Positions 45,454 through 56,341 of a DNA stretch of 64,000 bases are shown here, one piece after another. This DNA comes from Oikopleura dioica (taxonomy: Eukaryota; Chordata; Appendicularia; Copelata; Oikopleuridae): positions 4,100,501 to 4,164,500 of the forward strand of contig OU015568.1 of the NCBI GenBank assembly GCA_907165135.1, written 5' to 3'. The notes beneath the pieces were generated by a model that worked only from the letters and a program-made list of their open reading frames with translations, did no database searches and had not been told where the DNA came from. Position numbers and translations under genes: made by a program. Each line of letters starts with the position of its first letter. Within the stretch, counting starts at the first letter, position 1.

Positions 45454-47987
45454 CTAGAATTCTGCAAAGGACTCATCTTTCTTCATTGACCCACTTGAGC
45501 TCAGGGAGCTATCATCACCATCACCTTCATATGCTTTGTTAACCATTTCGTTTTCATTTGATGGAAGTCCGCAGTGCTAGAATTATTAACAATAAACTCT
45601 TTGTTGTAATATTTGCTTACCTCCAGCATTTTGAGCTGTTTCTCCTTGATATTCTCCAACTCGAATCTGAAATCCGGATGCAGCGTTTTCGAAAAGCTTA
45701 GAGCCTCGCAAATTGACTCAGCAGCGGTTGAATCAATTGCTGGAACTCGCGCGAAATCGAGGATGACAGTTTTCTCTCCATTCGAGAATTTTGCGGCGAT
45801 GGCGTTTATTGTCGTGAAAAGAGTGTCGGAAGATGGGAAAAGGAGTTTTCCCTCGAATTCGATGATGTTTTCGTTTTCTTGTTTTTGTTCAAAATGATTT
45901 TTTTGATACGAAAAAATGCGATTTTTAATTAAGAGTATTTATGAACAATTTCCTTCTTCATCGCTCTCTTCAATCTCAACCTTTCCTCCGAGCATGGGGG
46001 TCACGTGCCCCGAGAGCACCATGCAAAGATGAACGATCGTTCCCAAAATGATTCCAACAGAACTTGAGTGGAGGCAGACGATGAAAGTGACGACGAATGG
46101 AGCCATGTCCGTCCTTTTTGTTCCCCACAAATGCTAAAAAACGATGCTCAGCGGCATTAAAAAAGGAAGAAAATACCTTGATATCAGCCCACGAGAACAG
46201 ATTCGCTGCAGAAACGATGATAACAGCTCCTAAAGCCGCGGAAGGGACATAAACAAACAAGTCGGACAAAAATGCAGTTGCTACGACCACAATGATCGCC
46301 GCTTGAATTAAGACATTTGATGAAAGAAAAAGAAGAAGGTTTACCGAACCAGCCGGAAATCTGAGTAGCGACGTTTGCAGAATAATTGACCGAAGATCGA
46401 GACATTCCAGCAGAAACGGGGAATGATTGGAAGAATGAATTGCCGATGTTGCTGATTCCCAGGGCGATGAACTCTTGAGTCGGGTCGATTGTGTACCTGA
46501 AAGCATCTATTTCTGATCTATTTATATCTTTTGTTACTTTTCTTTCTTAGCAAATGCTTTTCCGAGTGAAATCACTTCTAGATAATTGACGATTGGGACG
46601 ACTATGAAACCGGTTCCGATCGCGGAGAAAATTGCCGATGTTGTCACTTCGTACTCGAAAGTCGATCCGTTGATTTCCGTGTAGTTATAGAAAAAGCCAC
46701 CGAAAGAGGGAACCGCAGGGAAAGGGAGGGAAACGTCTTGGATCATCGTCATTGTGAACATGGTGCAAGTGTCGTTCGGATCTGAATCGAATAAGGGTCT
46801 GGAGAATTTTAGAGTCGATAAAATATCCGCTTTTTGAGCCAGTTAAAGACCCTAAAAAGCGAGAAAACTTACTTTTAGGGAATTGAGGGATGCATTCTTT
46901 CTCCAAAAATCTATCCACTTCTTCCGGCGTCGTCCAGATCGCCGTCACCCCCATCATCAAAATCGTAATAATCGCAGCTTTTGCCGTAGCTGTGAACCAC
47001 AAGACCTTGTCCGTTATTCTTCCACAAAGGCTACTCATCAGTTTCGGATGCCCACCATATCTTGCTTTGAGTTCTTTCAACAAAACGAGAACGAAGATGG
47101 AAGAGGAGCCGATCGCAAAGTCGTACCAATTTGTATGGCCGGTAAAAACCAGCTCGCAAAGTCGGTAAATCTTCATCACGAAAAAGTCTTCCTTGACTTT
47201 TACCCCGAAAATCTTCGGCAGCTGATTGAGGGGAATCGTAAAAGCGGCGGAATTGATGAAGCCGGCCAAGACAGGACCACTGATGAAATTGACGATCGAG
47301 CCAAGATCGAGAAGACCAACGACGAAGAGAATGGAGCCAGACATGAAGGCAAGCACGTGAGCAAGCTCTGGAACACCGTCGGTAGCGTCTGGTCCAGGAA
47401 CAGGCCAGTCATCGGGTCGTTTGAGAAACTGGGCGATTAGGGCAGCGGAAATGGCAGTGGGGCCTTTTTACGAATGAAAAATGATCTTTCCCCTGTTTTT
47501 TAACGAAGGATCTCTAGAAAATTCTGTTTGTATAATTATGAGCATTAATAATTGTTTGCACCCGTGCCGATAGCAGTGTGGAATGAAGTTCCCAGCAAAG
47601 TGTAAACAGAAACGGCGAAGAATGAAGAGTACAAACCAAAGTAAGCCGGCAATCCAGCCAGTTCAGAATACGCAAGAGCTAAAAATGATAACTTTTCTTC
47701 TCTAGAATTTTTTTTCAAAACAATAATTGATGTAAAAAAGGGCTTTTTATAGATTTTTATTGTCTAATTAACTTTTGAATTCTACTTTGAATCTCTGATT
47801 AAATCGGTGAAAGAGTCCTTAATTGATTACCTTGTGGAATAAGCATCAACCCAATCGTAAATCCCGCAATAACATCTCTTATAAAAAACTCTGGAAACTT
47901 GTAATCGAGCAACCATTTCGTGATCGGAAAAATTCTGTTGTAGTGAAATTTCCTCGCCAATTTCTTTTTCACTGACTCTTTCGCCAT
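45454..47987 (-). CDS. SLC26A11-like: SLC26 anion transporter (SLC26A11-like)
   Basis: Membrane anion exchanger, probably for sulfate or chloride. Nine exons on the minus strand (47987-47831, 47678-47562, 47463-46873, 46781-46538, 46496-46345, 46301-46177, 46133-45953, 45877-45621, 45576-45454) give 648 residues. Family blocks include [73 protein letters not shown] and [19 protein letters not shown]-terminal STAS domain runs from [11 protein letters not shown] through [19 protein letters not shown]. The 45878-45952 intron keeps frame only as GA-AG (GAAG|GAAATTG). The match is best to SLC26A11, which resembles the older sulfate-permease type. The transported ion is inferred. Confidence 0.93.
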
Positions 47988-48398
47988 TCTTTTTCTCTGT
48001 TTTTCTCAGTTCAAATCACGGGCAAAAATCGATCTGTTTTTTTTTTCTTGTGAAATTGCGGTCAAGAAATCGCGTTTTGGATTGATCTTCTATTTGGAGA
48101 TTTTGGCAAAGAGGGATTCTTATATAAGGTCAGTGTTGAATTTACGACGTTCCAGATCGAAATTCTGTATCTGTCAGAAAGCACTCCCCCGCGCCCTCTG
48201 CTACGCTCTCACAAGCTCTGTATGTTCTTCTGAGATACTTAAGTTTCAGAATGATAAAAAAAGAAAACAAGTGCGAACTGAAAAAATGAACAAACGCAAA
48301 ACTGATCCGCGCAAATAAACTGTTTGTTTTGGCGCAATTAACTTGTCTAAAATCTTTCTTTTTCTTGTAAAATCATCATTCCTTCGGTAGACATACGA
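47988..48398. promoter_or_regulatory. Upstream region of the SLC26 gene
   Basis: About 400 bases between the SLC26 start and the MITE; presumably holds its promoter. No TATA box is clear and no other gene is seen. Confidence 0.3.
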
Positions 48399-48406
48399 GT
48401 CTCCAC

Positions 48407-48861
48407 CAGGGCTGGCAAATTAGGGTCCTAACAGCCGCACTACCGAAAAATTGTTAGGGTTCTAACTCAAAATTAGTGCGAATTAGTGCGGCATCCCCGT
48501 CCTACCCGTCCTATTTTTTTTCCTTGATATTTTTTCGTCTATTAGGACTGAATCGTCGCCCTAACCGTACTAATTTGGAGGCTCTTTTTCATCATCCAAT
48601 CGGCGCGCGCTTCCCACGAGGCGCGGAGGACAAATTGGTGGAAGATTGAAAAAAGAATGGAGCTGAATGGATGAGAAAAACGAATGACCCGCCATGATTG
48701 GCGGACCAATAAGCGCGCGCCTCTTTTAGGACGATTTTAGTGCGGCTTTTTCCAACTCGTACTACTCGCACTAAAAAGTTATAAAATGAGAGTTAGGGTT
48801 CTAACAATAGGGTTCTAACTCAAATTAGTGCGGCTGGCGGGACCCTAATTTGCCAGCCCTG
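48407..48861. mobile_element. hAT-type MITE (CAGGGCTGG ends)
   Basis: It begins CAGGGCTGGCAAATTAGGGT and ends with the complement, ACCCTAATTTGCCAGCCCTG. An exact 8-base duplication GTCTCCAC flanks it (48399-48406, 48862-48869). Repeated TTAGGGTTCTAACTCAAA and TTAGTGCGG units fill both arms. No transposase frame. The CAGGG start and 8-base duplication are classic hAT features. Confidence 0.85.
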
Positions 48862-49774
48862 GTCTCCACCCTTAAATTTATCAAAAAGGCTCTATTCGGC
48901 AGAAAATGCGAGAAAAATTACAAATTTCTGGACATTTTTCAAGCCTGACGAACGCAAAATTTCGAATTTGACCAAAATTTTGGTCGTTATTTTATCAATT
49001 TTAAAAAATTGACGATTCTCAAAAGTTTGAACCTTAGTTTTATTTAAAGAACTTCGCCGAAAAACATTCAAATTTGAAGATACTTAAATTTTTTATAACA
49101 CAAAACGGCCTTTTTATAGGAATTTAAAGAAATTACAGAGAGCGCTAGATCATTACTGTAACATCCAGCAGGTAAAAGCTTATGTAATTACTGACTCTTA
49201 TTTTTAACTTTTCAAAATATTTGATTTTCTTGGCAAAATAAACCATGAGCAAAATATGGGAATCCAAAAACAATGATTGTTTTCTAGAAGAATCGAAATT
49301 CTCCTCGTTGATATCACCACCCGGAATATTTCTGCCATTTACACCTCGCTAGCCGGAAAGTGTTTTACGATAGAATCTGTTAGCCAGATTGCTAGAACGC
49401 CTCGTAAAACTGGCGGCGCTGTATTTGTTTATGCTGACCTCATTCAAGAGCCCTATCGGCCTCGTATATTTACTTACGTTGTGAAAATGTTCCAATTCAA
49501 GTTGCTGCACTTTCATCTTTGCTGCGATAGATTTGCTGCACCGGTGAAAAGGGAACAGAGGAAATTTGCTTGCTCTACATTTTCAAGTGATCCGAATTGC
49601 AAAAAATTTGGTGCAAAAGCAAATCTTTATTGAAATAAAAAGAAAAGAAGAAAGAAAAAAATCCGAAAAATCTCGGAGACATGAAAAATATGATCATTTT
49701 CAGGGCTGCAACCCTTCGTATTTCTGACATCGTTGTATTCGCGTTTCGTGTTTTTTTGGATGCTCGCGCGCAGC

Positions 49775-49969
49775 GATTGGTATTTTGAGCAGGATCCGTT
49801 GTCGTCATTTTTTGATTGGTCGTTTTGTTTGACCGTCGTTTTTGATTGGTTCTGGCTCTTTCTGGCTTTATTCGCCAGGCGTTTTTTTTTTGATTGGACC
49901 AAGCGGGTCGCGTCGGTTTTTGATTCGTCAAGGCGAATGTGATAAAATGTCGACCACTTTTATCACATT
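49775..49969. promoter_or_regulatory. Cluster of four CCAAT boxes and a 13-base-pair hairpin
   Basis: GATTGG (CCAATC on the minus strand) occurs at 49775, 49814, 49844 and 49892, spaced 39, 30 and 48 bases. A perfect hairpin follows (GAATGTGATAAAA paired with TTTTATCACATTC, 49934-49969). Repeated CCAAT boxes usually mark NF-Y-driven promoters. The gene that would be driven is not evident. Confidence 0.3.
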
Positions 49970-50239
49970 CTTGCGTTTAACATAATTTTATACAAGTAAA
50001 TACGGTTTTTTGGCGTTTGTATGAATTTCGAATTGAAGGTTAAGTTTCACTGAATAATTCTAAAAAGAAAAGTTTTAACCATTTTCCGTTCTAGAGCAAT
50101 TTTATGCCAAAAATATAGTTTGAGTACTATACCGGCTCAGGAAAGTCCTGAAAAGAGAAAAGTTGTTGTCCAAAAATCATCATCTTATCCAAAGCAGGGG
50201 TCCGTTATCCGTGTCGGTTCATCATTTTCCAACATGTCA

Positions 50240-50578
50240 TTAGCAGCCGGGATAGCTCGAGTAGTAGCTGCAGAATAGAGTGAGGCGGATGGCGCGCTCG
50301 TGGACGGATCGGCGGTGCCGGACAAGCAAGTCCTCTCCCGACAGAAACTGAAAGAAATGAAATGAAAAGAATAGGTTGTTGACTTACCCGTTTTGAGCGC
50401 CGCAGCACTTGGGTATCTTCGTCAATGCTAGAATTTTGGATTTTCGAATCTTGTTTTTTGAGATTTATATATTATATAGCTTTTTATATATAATTTCAAT
50501 TATATTCATATATTTCAACCTTGGTACATAAAAAGCGGCAGCTAAGACTGGCAAAAGAAGTGAACCCATCATGACCAT
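50240..50578 (-). CDS. Candidate secreted peptide precursor
   Basis: Three exons on the minus strand (50578-50520, 50427-50388, 50347-50240) join with GT-AG introns of 92 and 40 bases to 68 residues. The start MVMMGSLLLPVLAAAF is a good signal peptide. The rest carries two basic processing sites, RRSKR and RHRRS, and ends FCSYYSSYPGC with two cysteines nine residues apart, which could form a disulfide loop. TATTTCAG directly before the ATG looks like a trans-splice acceptor. This layout fits a neuropeptide or hormone precursor. No known peptide family is recognised, and the short length makes it tentative. Confidence 0.5.
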
Positions 50579-51071
50579 CCTGAAATAAGAATTTTAGGGC
50601 AAGAAAAAATCTGTAAAAACCTGTATGAACGGAGAACCGGACGAATTCCAGCCTGCGAAATGGATAAAATCAAGGTTGAGAAGTGAAACAACGCGTTTTA
50701 TAGTCAAATTATCGCGCGGGAGGTGACGTTGAGGAATATTAGACGGGAAGGAGGAGGAATTGAACGATTGATCAGATGAGTTCTGAAGAATCGGGCAGAT
50801 ATTTTGGGAAGCAAAACAACGACAGTTCCAAAAGAAAACTTTCTGGGGTAAACTTTACTTGGCACGCTTATCGGCTTACTTTATCCGTGTCTGAGAAATT
50901 GAGTACAAATCAGTCAAAACAATTGGCAGGTGCTTTTGAGAAATTTTTACGCGCGAGCGCCTTGCCAAGTCGATTGCTGATTTTGATAAAGAATCCGCGA
51001 AATCGGTGACTTATATAAATACGGGCAACTCCCACTATTTTTCATAAAGGAAAATTAGTGAAATCATAAAT
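50579..51071. promoter_or_regulatory. Divergent promoter region
   Basis: About 490 bases between the start of the peptide gene (minus) and the ammonium transporter (plus). An open frame at 50776-51009 is not supported by family features. No other element was recognised. Confidence 0.4.
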
Positions 51072-53222
51072 ATGGAGAAGGATTCTTTTGGAGGAAACAT
51101 GAAAGATTTACTGGATTTTGAAACGATTCAGAGATATTTGGCAGCGAAAGAAGAGGAAGAGAAAGATTGGAAAGAATATATTTATAATGTGAGTATTTAG
51201 ACTATCCTTGCAAAATCAAATGTCCCTCTTTAGGTCTTTATTATTATCAACGGCTGCACAGTCCTCTTCATGCAGTGTGGTTTTGCCCTTCTCGAAGCCG
51301 GAGCAGTCAGATCAAAAAACGTCACCAATATTCTCCTGAAAAACTTCCTCGATCTTCTCATTGGAATCGTGATTTACTGGGCGTTCGGATTTGCATTTGC
51401 TTATGGAAAAGTGAAGGTCAAGGACGACTTTGGGAACTACACCGGATATTCGAAAGCGAATCGATTTCTTGGGCACAAGCACTTCTTTTTGATGGATGAA
51501 GAAGATTTTGGGACGGAGTTGCTAGAAGGATACCCGGAGAGGGTGATTCATATGGGCTCTTTTTACGGAGAGTTTTTTTATAATTTCGTTTTTGCGGCGA
51601 CAGCTACTACAATTACCTCAGGTAAAGGAATCAATCTAATAACAATGCTAGAAACAATATGTATCTCATTTCTTCATTCAACTTTTTGATAGGCGCTTTG
51701 GCTGAGCGATGCAAAATGTCAGCATACTTCATCTACGGCATCATCCTGACCGGTTTCCTCCAGCCCGTAACTGTCCACTGGACCTGGTCCAACGGATTTC
51801 TTCTTTACCCGCAACAGTATCTCGATCTCCCTCCAGAAGTCTACTTCCGCGATTATGCAGGTGGAGTCAATGTTCATGCTGTCGGCGGCCTTGCTGGTCT
51901 TGTCGGTTGTATCTTCATGGGGCCAAGACTTGGAAGATTCGACACAACGAGAAAGTATCATATTCCAGGACATTCAACGCCGCTGACTGGCCTTGGCGCT
52001 TTTATCCTGATGACTGGTTTTCTCGGAATGGTGCTTGGTCATGGACAGAATATTGAACTTTCAGCTACGAATATTGTCCTTGGTGGTGCTACATCAGGTT
52101 CGGGTTTTTCCTCAATGGGCTTTTTATCAATAATTCAGGGCTAACTGCAATGATGATAAAGTGGATCAAACCTCGCCTCGCCGGCCACTCCCGACACAAA
52201 CAATATTGGTCGTTCCTCATCCTCGTTGATTCCACCCTTTGCGGCATGGTCGCCTTATGTGGCGGGTGCAATATCGTACCCCCGTACGGTGCGGCTGTGA
52301 TTGGCGTTCTTGCTTCCCTAGCGTTTCTTGGAATCGAACATCTGATGATCAAATTTCACATAGACGATCCTCTCGGTTCGTTTGCCACGCATTTTGGCGG
52401 GGGAGTCGTTGGTTGCCTCATGACGCCGTTTTTTATGGTCAAAGAACATGCCGGACTTGATGGCATTTTCTTCTGGGAAGGGTGCGATAAGGACTTTGCG
52501 AAGGTAAGAATTATTGATTCGAAAAGAAAGGGCAATTTTTTCTAGGGTCTTCCAGGTTGGGAAGACGGAGCTTGTCTTTACTCTCCATTCTACCAGCTTG
52601 CATGGCACATTGTCGGCCTACTCTGCATTTTCGTCTGGACGATTGTTCTATCTGTCATCGTATTCGGTCTTCTTTGGCGGTTCGGCCAGCTGCGCGTCAA
52701 CTCAGACTTGGAAATTCGAGGCATCGATATTAAACTTCACGGAGAACCGGCTTATCCAAATGCTGCATATGGCCATGGATGGGATAATGAAGGCGATTTT
52801 GCTTTAGAAGGTAAGAGCTCTTCTTGAAACAATAAAACCAAATTTTTCTAGTTCTTGAAGTTCGAAATGGTCTTGATGGGCAAGCAGCTCCAACGGCTCC
52901 TACTGGCATTCATTCAAGAAGAACAGTCAAGGCCCTTATCAACCCGAATTTGCGAGAAAACTGGGTGAACGAAATCCGACCAGGAGGACTTATCGAAATG
53001 ACGATCGCAGAGCAACAGAAAACGATGAAAGTCCTGAAGCATCTTTTAGAAGAAGACGTCGAAGGCGATGTTTCTCTTGGAATGCCCATGGATACATTCA
53101 CTCCATTGTCTGTCATCGGCACAGGGCAGCTGCAGGAGCGACTGAAGCAGCGAGAAATGGTTGCATCGACTTTTTCAAAAGATGGAATTCCGAATCCTGC
53201 GTGCGACATGCGAGATGATTGA
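51072..53222 (+). CDS. AMT: Ammonium transporter (AMT type)
   Basis: Amt/Mep/Rh-superfamily channel for ammonium/ammonia at the plasma membrane. Six exons (51072-51188, 51234-51621, 51693-52097, 52139-52503, 52546-52810, 52852-53222) give 636 residues, with introns of 41-71 bases, all GT-AG. Diagnostic blocks are FMQCGFALLEAGAVRSKN, AERCKMSAYFIYG, DYAGGVNVHAVGG (the family signature, with the first pore histidine near 51872) and DPLGSFATHFGGGVVG (the second). A cytosolic tail of about 150 residues contains low-complexity and TP sites that may be regulatory. Unlike vertebrates, tunicates keep AMT genes beside Rh genes. The N-terminal 39 residues are acidic and lack a signal peptide. Confidence 0.95.
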
Positions 53223-53446
53223 AGTCAATTTACTGTAAATAGCGCTTTTCACTGTACTGACTGAATAATTTCTGATTGAAACTAAAATATACTAATTGAT
53301 AAATTTTCAATGTCGGGGCTCGAATTCGATACCGGGCACGCGAACGATTTCGGAGTTCGAAGTATTAGTTTTGACGTTAGTATTGAATTCGATTCGTTGA
53401 GCACTAGTAGATTAGAAATGAGAAAATTTTGGGAAGTTCAGAAACA

Positions 53447-54815
53447 TCACTGACAGAAATGAAAATCTGCTTGAAAAAGAACAGGAATCCAATTTTGACC
53501 GTCATTTGAGCCAATAACTTCTGATCCCAAAAACTCGTCGTTTTCAATATGAACTCGCTCGACAGGATAAGTTCCATCAGCAGATTTAACATAGCCAGAG
53601 ACAACAAAAACGTAATTCCCAATTTTTATAGCAGAAGCAGCATCATAATTCTTAATTTTTATGATTAACTCGTAATTAATTATAATTACTTACACTCAGA
53701 ACTTGTCCAAGGATATTCCAGACATCGTCCTTTAGAATCCAAACATTCTTCGACACCTCTTCATCATCCTCTCCACCAATCAATAACAAAGACCCGGAAT
53801 CAAGGCCAGTCAAAGTATGCCCATTTATTTTCCTGAAATCATCGATCTCTTTTTAAAATCCGTGAAAAATCTTGCCTTGGATGGTCGGGAAGAGAAGCCC
53901 ATCCAGTTGAGTTGTAGGTCTCAACCTTTTGCGCACCACTTTTGTAGTAGCTTCCGACTGTAGTTGGCTGACCCTTGTAAAGCCCTAACTTGCCCCAGTC
54001 ATGATTGTTCTGGGCCGAATGAGTGGAAGAGACACTTTCTCCGTCAAATATTTCACAGGCTTCATAAGGTCCGGGAAATCCGGAAAGCAAATAAGCGCTG
54101 AAAAGATTGATAAACAGCTAATCTTATTCTAACCTTTTGTTCCATATTCAATCGCAAGTGCTGCGGACCCATCATAAAATCGGTAGCTTAACCTCGCTGA
54201 AATCAAGCTAAAACTGCATCCGACGAGTTTTCCTATCTTCTGATTGTCCGCGTTTCCTCCAAAAATAAACAACTCATCCTGCAAAATAGCAAAAGGTGAA
54301 CCAGCGACAAAGTCATTTGAAGGAGCGTCTAATTGGGGAGCAACAATGCTGATGCCATCACCAGAATTGATGTAAGAGGAGGTCAAATCATTCAGCAAGA
54401 CGGCGAAATGCATGTTTGACTAAACTACTGTCCGAAAAGAAGAGCGGTAAAAAACTTACAAGATCGTCGGGGCAGATCGGGTTTTCACAGTCTTTGCATC
54501 CTTGAGGACAATTCTCTCCACAGGGACACGAATCCAGGCAGACTTTATAAAAAGAAAAAAATATAATTTCAAATTTCAAAGGACTGACTTTCGTATGATC
54601 TTTCGCAAGTTGTGAGGCAGAACTCATCCTCACAGGACAGCCGACATTGAGTGTAAACGATTCGACAGTTGCCATTGCATTCTTCTTGAAGTTCTTGATC
54701 TCTTGAATCATTTTAGTAATCAATTTAGGGCTCAATCTTACGGGCATTTGAGAAGACCTGCTCTAGAATCGATTATAGAGGCGTGAAAAGCCTGAAAAAG
54801 ATTGAAAATAATCAT
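53447..54815 (-). CDS. Secreted Cys-rich protein with kelch-like repeats
   Basis: Minus-strand, about seven exons (54815-54742, 54701-54589, 54542-54460, 54419-54134, then to 53447). A signal peptide (MIIFNLFQAFHASI) is followed by a Cys-rich module (EECNGNC, YTQCRLSCEDEFCLTTC, CLDSCPCGENCPQGC, CENPICPDD). Then come kelch-like beta segments: ELFIFGGNA, AYLLSGFPG, SLLLIGGEDD and NYVFVVSGY. The exon after 53900 is joined by a GC-AG intron (CCAAG|GCAAG...TTTCAG|G). The junction near 54100-54134 does not keep phase with GT-AG and remains open. The last exon has a relative at 56083-56287. Probably extracellular; role unknown. Confidence 0.75.
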
Positions 54816-55149
54816 TTTCTCTTGAAAATAGTGGAAAAAAATCGAGCTAAAGATACGAATTTTTCGCTAATAATTGATCAGATCATAAACGAGAAAAAAC
54901 ATTTGAAATTTTTACGGAAACACATTTTGTTTGAATAACCATAAAATTTTGAGTTCGAGAAAGTTCAGAGCCAAAACTGTAAAACCGGACTTACATGATC
55001 TCCGATTCTGTCTAAATTTCGCGAAAACATGCATCTGGCGCGAAATCAGCAAAGCCATTTTCGCATTTTTCTTGGCGACCCTCTCATTCCGTTTTATTTT
55101 AAGTTTTCTGAGTTTCAATTTATTTAAGTTTCAATTTTACGTTTTCAAA
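54816..55149. promoter_or_regulatory. Divergent promoter region
   Basis: About 330 bases between the kelch-like gene (minus) and the 3CxxC gene (plus), AT-rich with no clear TATA box. Confidence 0.35.
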
Positions 55150-55946
55150 ATGCCACCGCGAGGGAACGATACTGACGTTGAAGAGACGACTAGTTGTGAT
55201 ATCTACGAGATTATTTCGGAAATAAAAGGACTTCAGCTTGAAATAAGTACGAAAATTTTCATCTCAAAATTGAATTCTATGACCCTTAAATTCATCCCTT
55301 TTTTAGAAAAATGCGACGCGAAAATCGACTTGTTGCCAAATCTAGATCTGCCCAATTCGGACTACTTTGGCCCGCCGCTCCCACCTGATTATGAGAAAAA
55401 TAATTTGGTCCAATACATCGAAGGTATGCCAAAAGAGACGGTTAAAGGCTGAAGTCAATTTTTCAGAGCCAAGCTCCAACACTTGCGAGCAGCGTGGATA
55501 TGGTCGCTTCAAATGCGAGTGCGGCCGCTCCTGGGGCAGCAGTTTCAGTTACCTCGGCTACGCGCAAACCTGCTTCACCTGCGGAGAAGACGTTCAGCCC
55601 AGGGAGATAACGCAGATTTCATACGATAAGAAGCAAACCAAACGACGATTCAAGGAAATTGTAAAAAATAACCCCGTCATTTTAAATAACTCGTCATTTG
55701 AATTGAAATTTTCATCATTTTTTTACAATTTTCGAGCCGGAGTGGCGACGATTTTCGCACTCCTACCAGTTCTGCGAAGCATGCAAGCTCAACCAATGCG
55801 CCTGGCGGCCCGAAGAATTCAGGTTTGCTTTGAATAGAGATTCCTTTTCATTATCTTTCTGTAGGACCAACATTCGAACCTTCACTAACGTAACACCCGT
55901 CGGCGGCAAAAAACTAGAACCGAAGAGTTCTCGCCGAAAGGGCTAG
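55150..55946 (+). CDS. 3CxxC-type zinc-binding protein
   Basis: Five exons (55150-55246, 55307-55423, 55467-55660, 55737-55822, 55865-55946) give 191 residues. After an acidic N-terminus comes a treble-clef-like domain: GYGRFKCECGRSWGSSFSY, QTCFTCGEDVQP, then HSYQFCEACKLNQCAWRP. The spaced CxC/CxxC pairs match the 3CxxC zinc domain found in ZAR1, RTP and related proteins. The basic end (KKLEPKSSRRKG) may bind RNA. ZAR1-type proteins act on maternal mRNA, but the subfamily is not settled. The last AATAAA is near 55995. The ATG at 55150 was chosen because the upstream frame is not conserved-looking. Confidence 0.75.
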
Positions 55947-56082
55947 CAAACCATCTTACTGCCAATCTATTAAATCCTAATTCTGTTTTTCGAATAAACC
56001 AATTTCTTTCAAACTTCGGATTTTTATTCATGATCTGGCAGACGATCTTGTGTCTGAATAGAGTGACTATTATCGCTTTCTG

Positions 56083-56287
56083 TCAGGCGCAATAATTTGC
56101 AGGAACTTCGTAAAGAATAGGGATGTAAGTATAATATGTAGGAGTTTGAATTACAAATGTATTGATCAATTGATTGTCTTCGAAATCAAGTCGTTCGATT
56201 CTGTGTGGATATGATTGGCCAGAAGCGATGAAAATCGAGTTTTTGATCATTATTGCGGACCCAAAAGAGAGTTCCTTAATCAGGGGT
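56083..56287 (-). pseudogene. Orphan last exon of a kelch-like paralog
   Basis: After an acceptor (GATATTTAG) the minus strand reads PLIKELSFGSAIMIKNSIFIASGQS...IERLDFEDNQLINTF...YIPILYEVPANYC and stops. It parallels the last exon of the 53447-54815 gene (SAIKIGNYVFVVSGY...VERVHIENDEFLGS...WIPVLFQADFHFC). I cannot find the matching upstream exons between 56300 and 57300, where repeats begin, so this is probably a gene remnant. A functional gene with exons beyond the repeats is possible. Confidence 0.5.
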
Positions 56288-56341
56288 CTAAATATCAGCC
56301 AAAATTCTAGGGCGAAAGCGAGCATTTTTTTCCAATTTTGT

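Noticed and set aside
49277-49633. 118-codon + strand frame
   Set aside because: No ATG start, no family resemblance and no neighbouring exon that fits.
49575-49931. Asn/Gln/Lys-rich minus-strand frame
   Set aside because: The composition results from repeated GATTGG and T-runs on the other strand; no ATG start.
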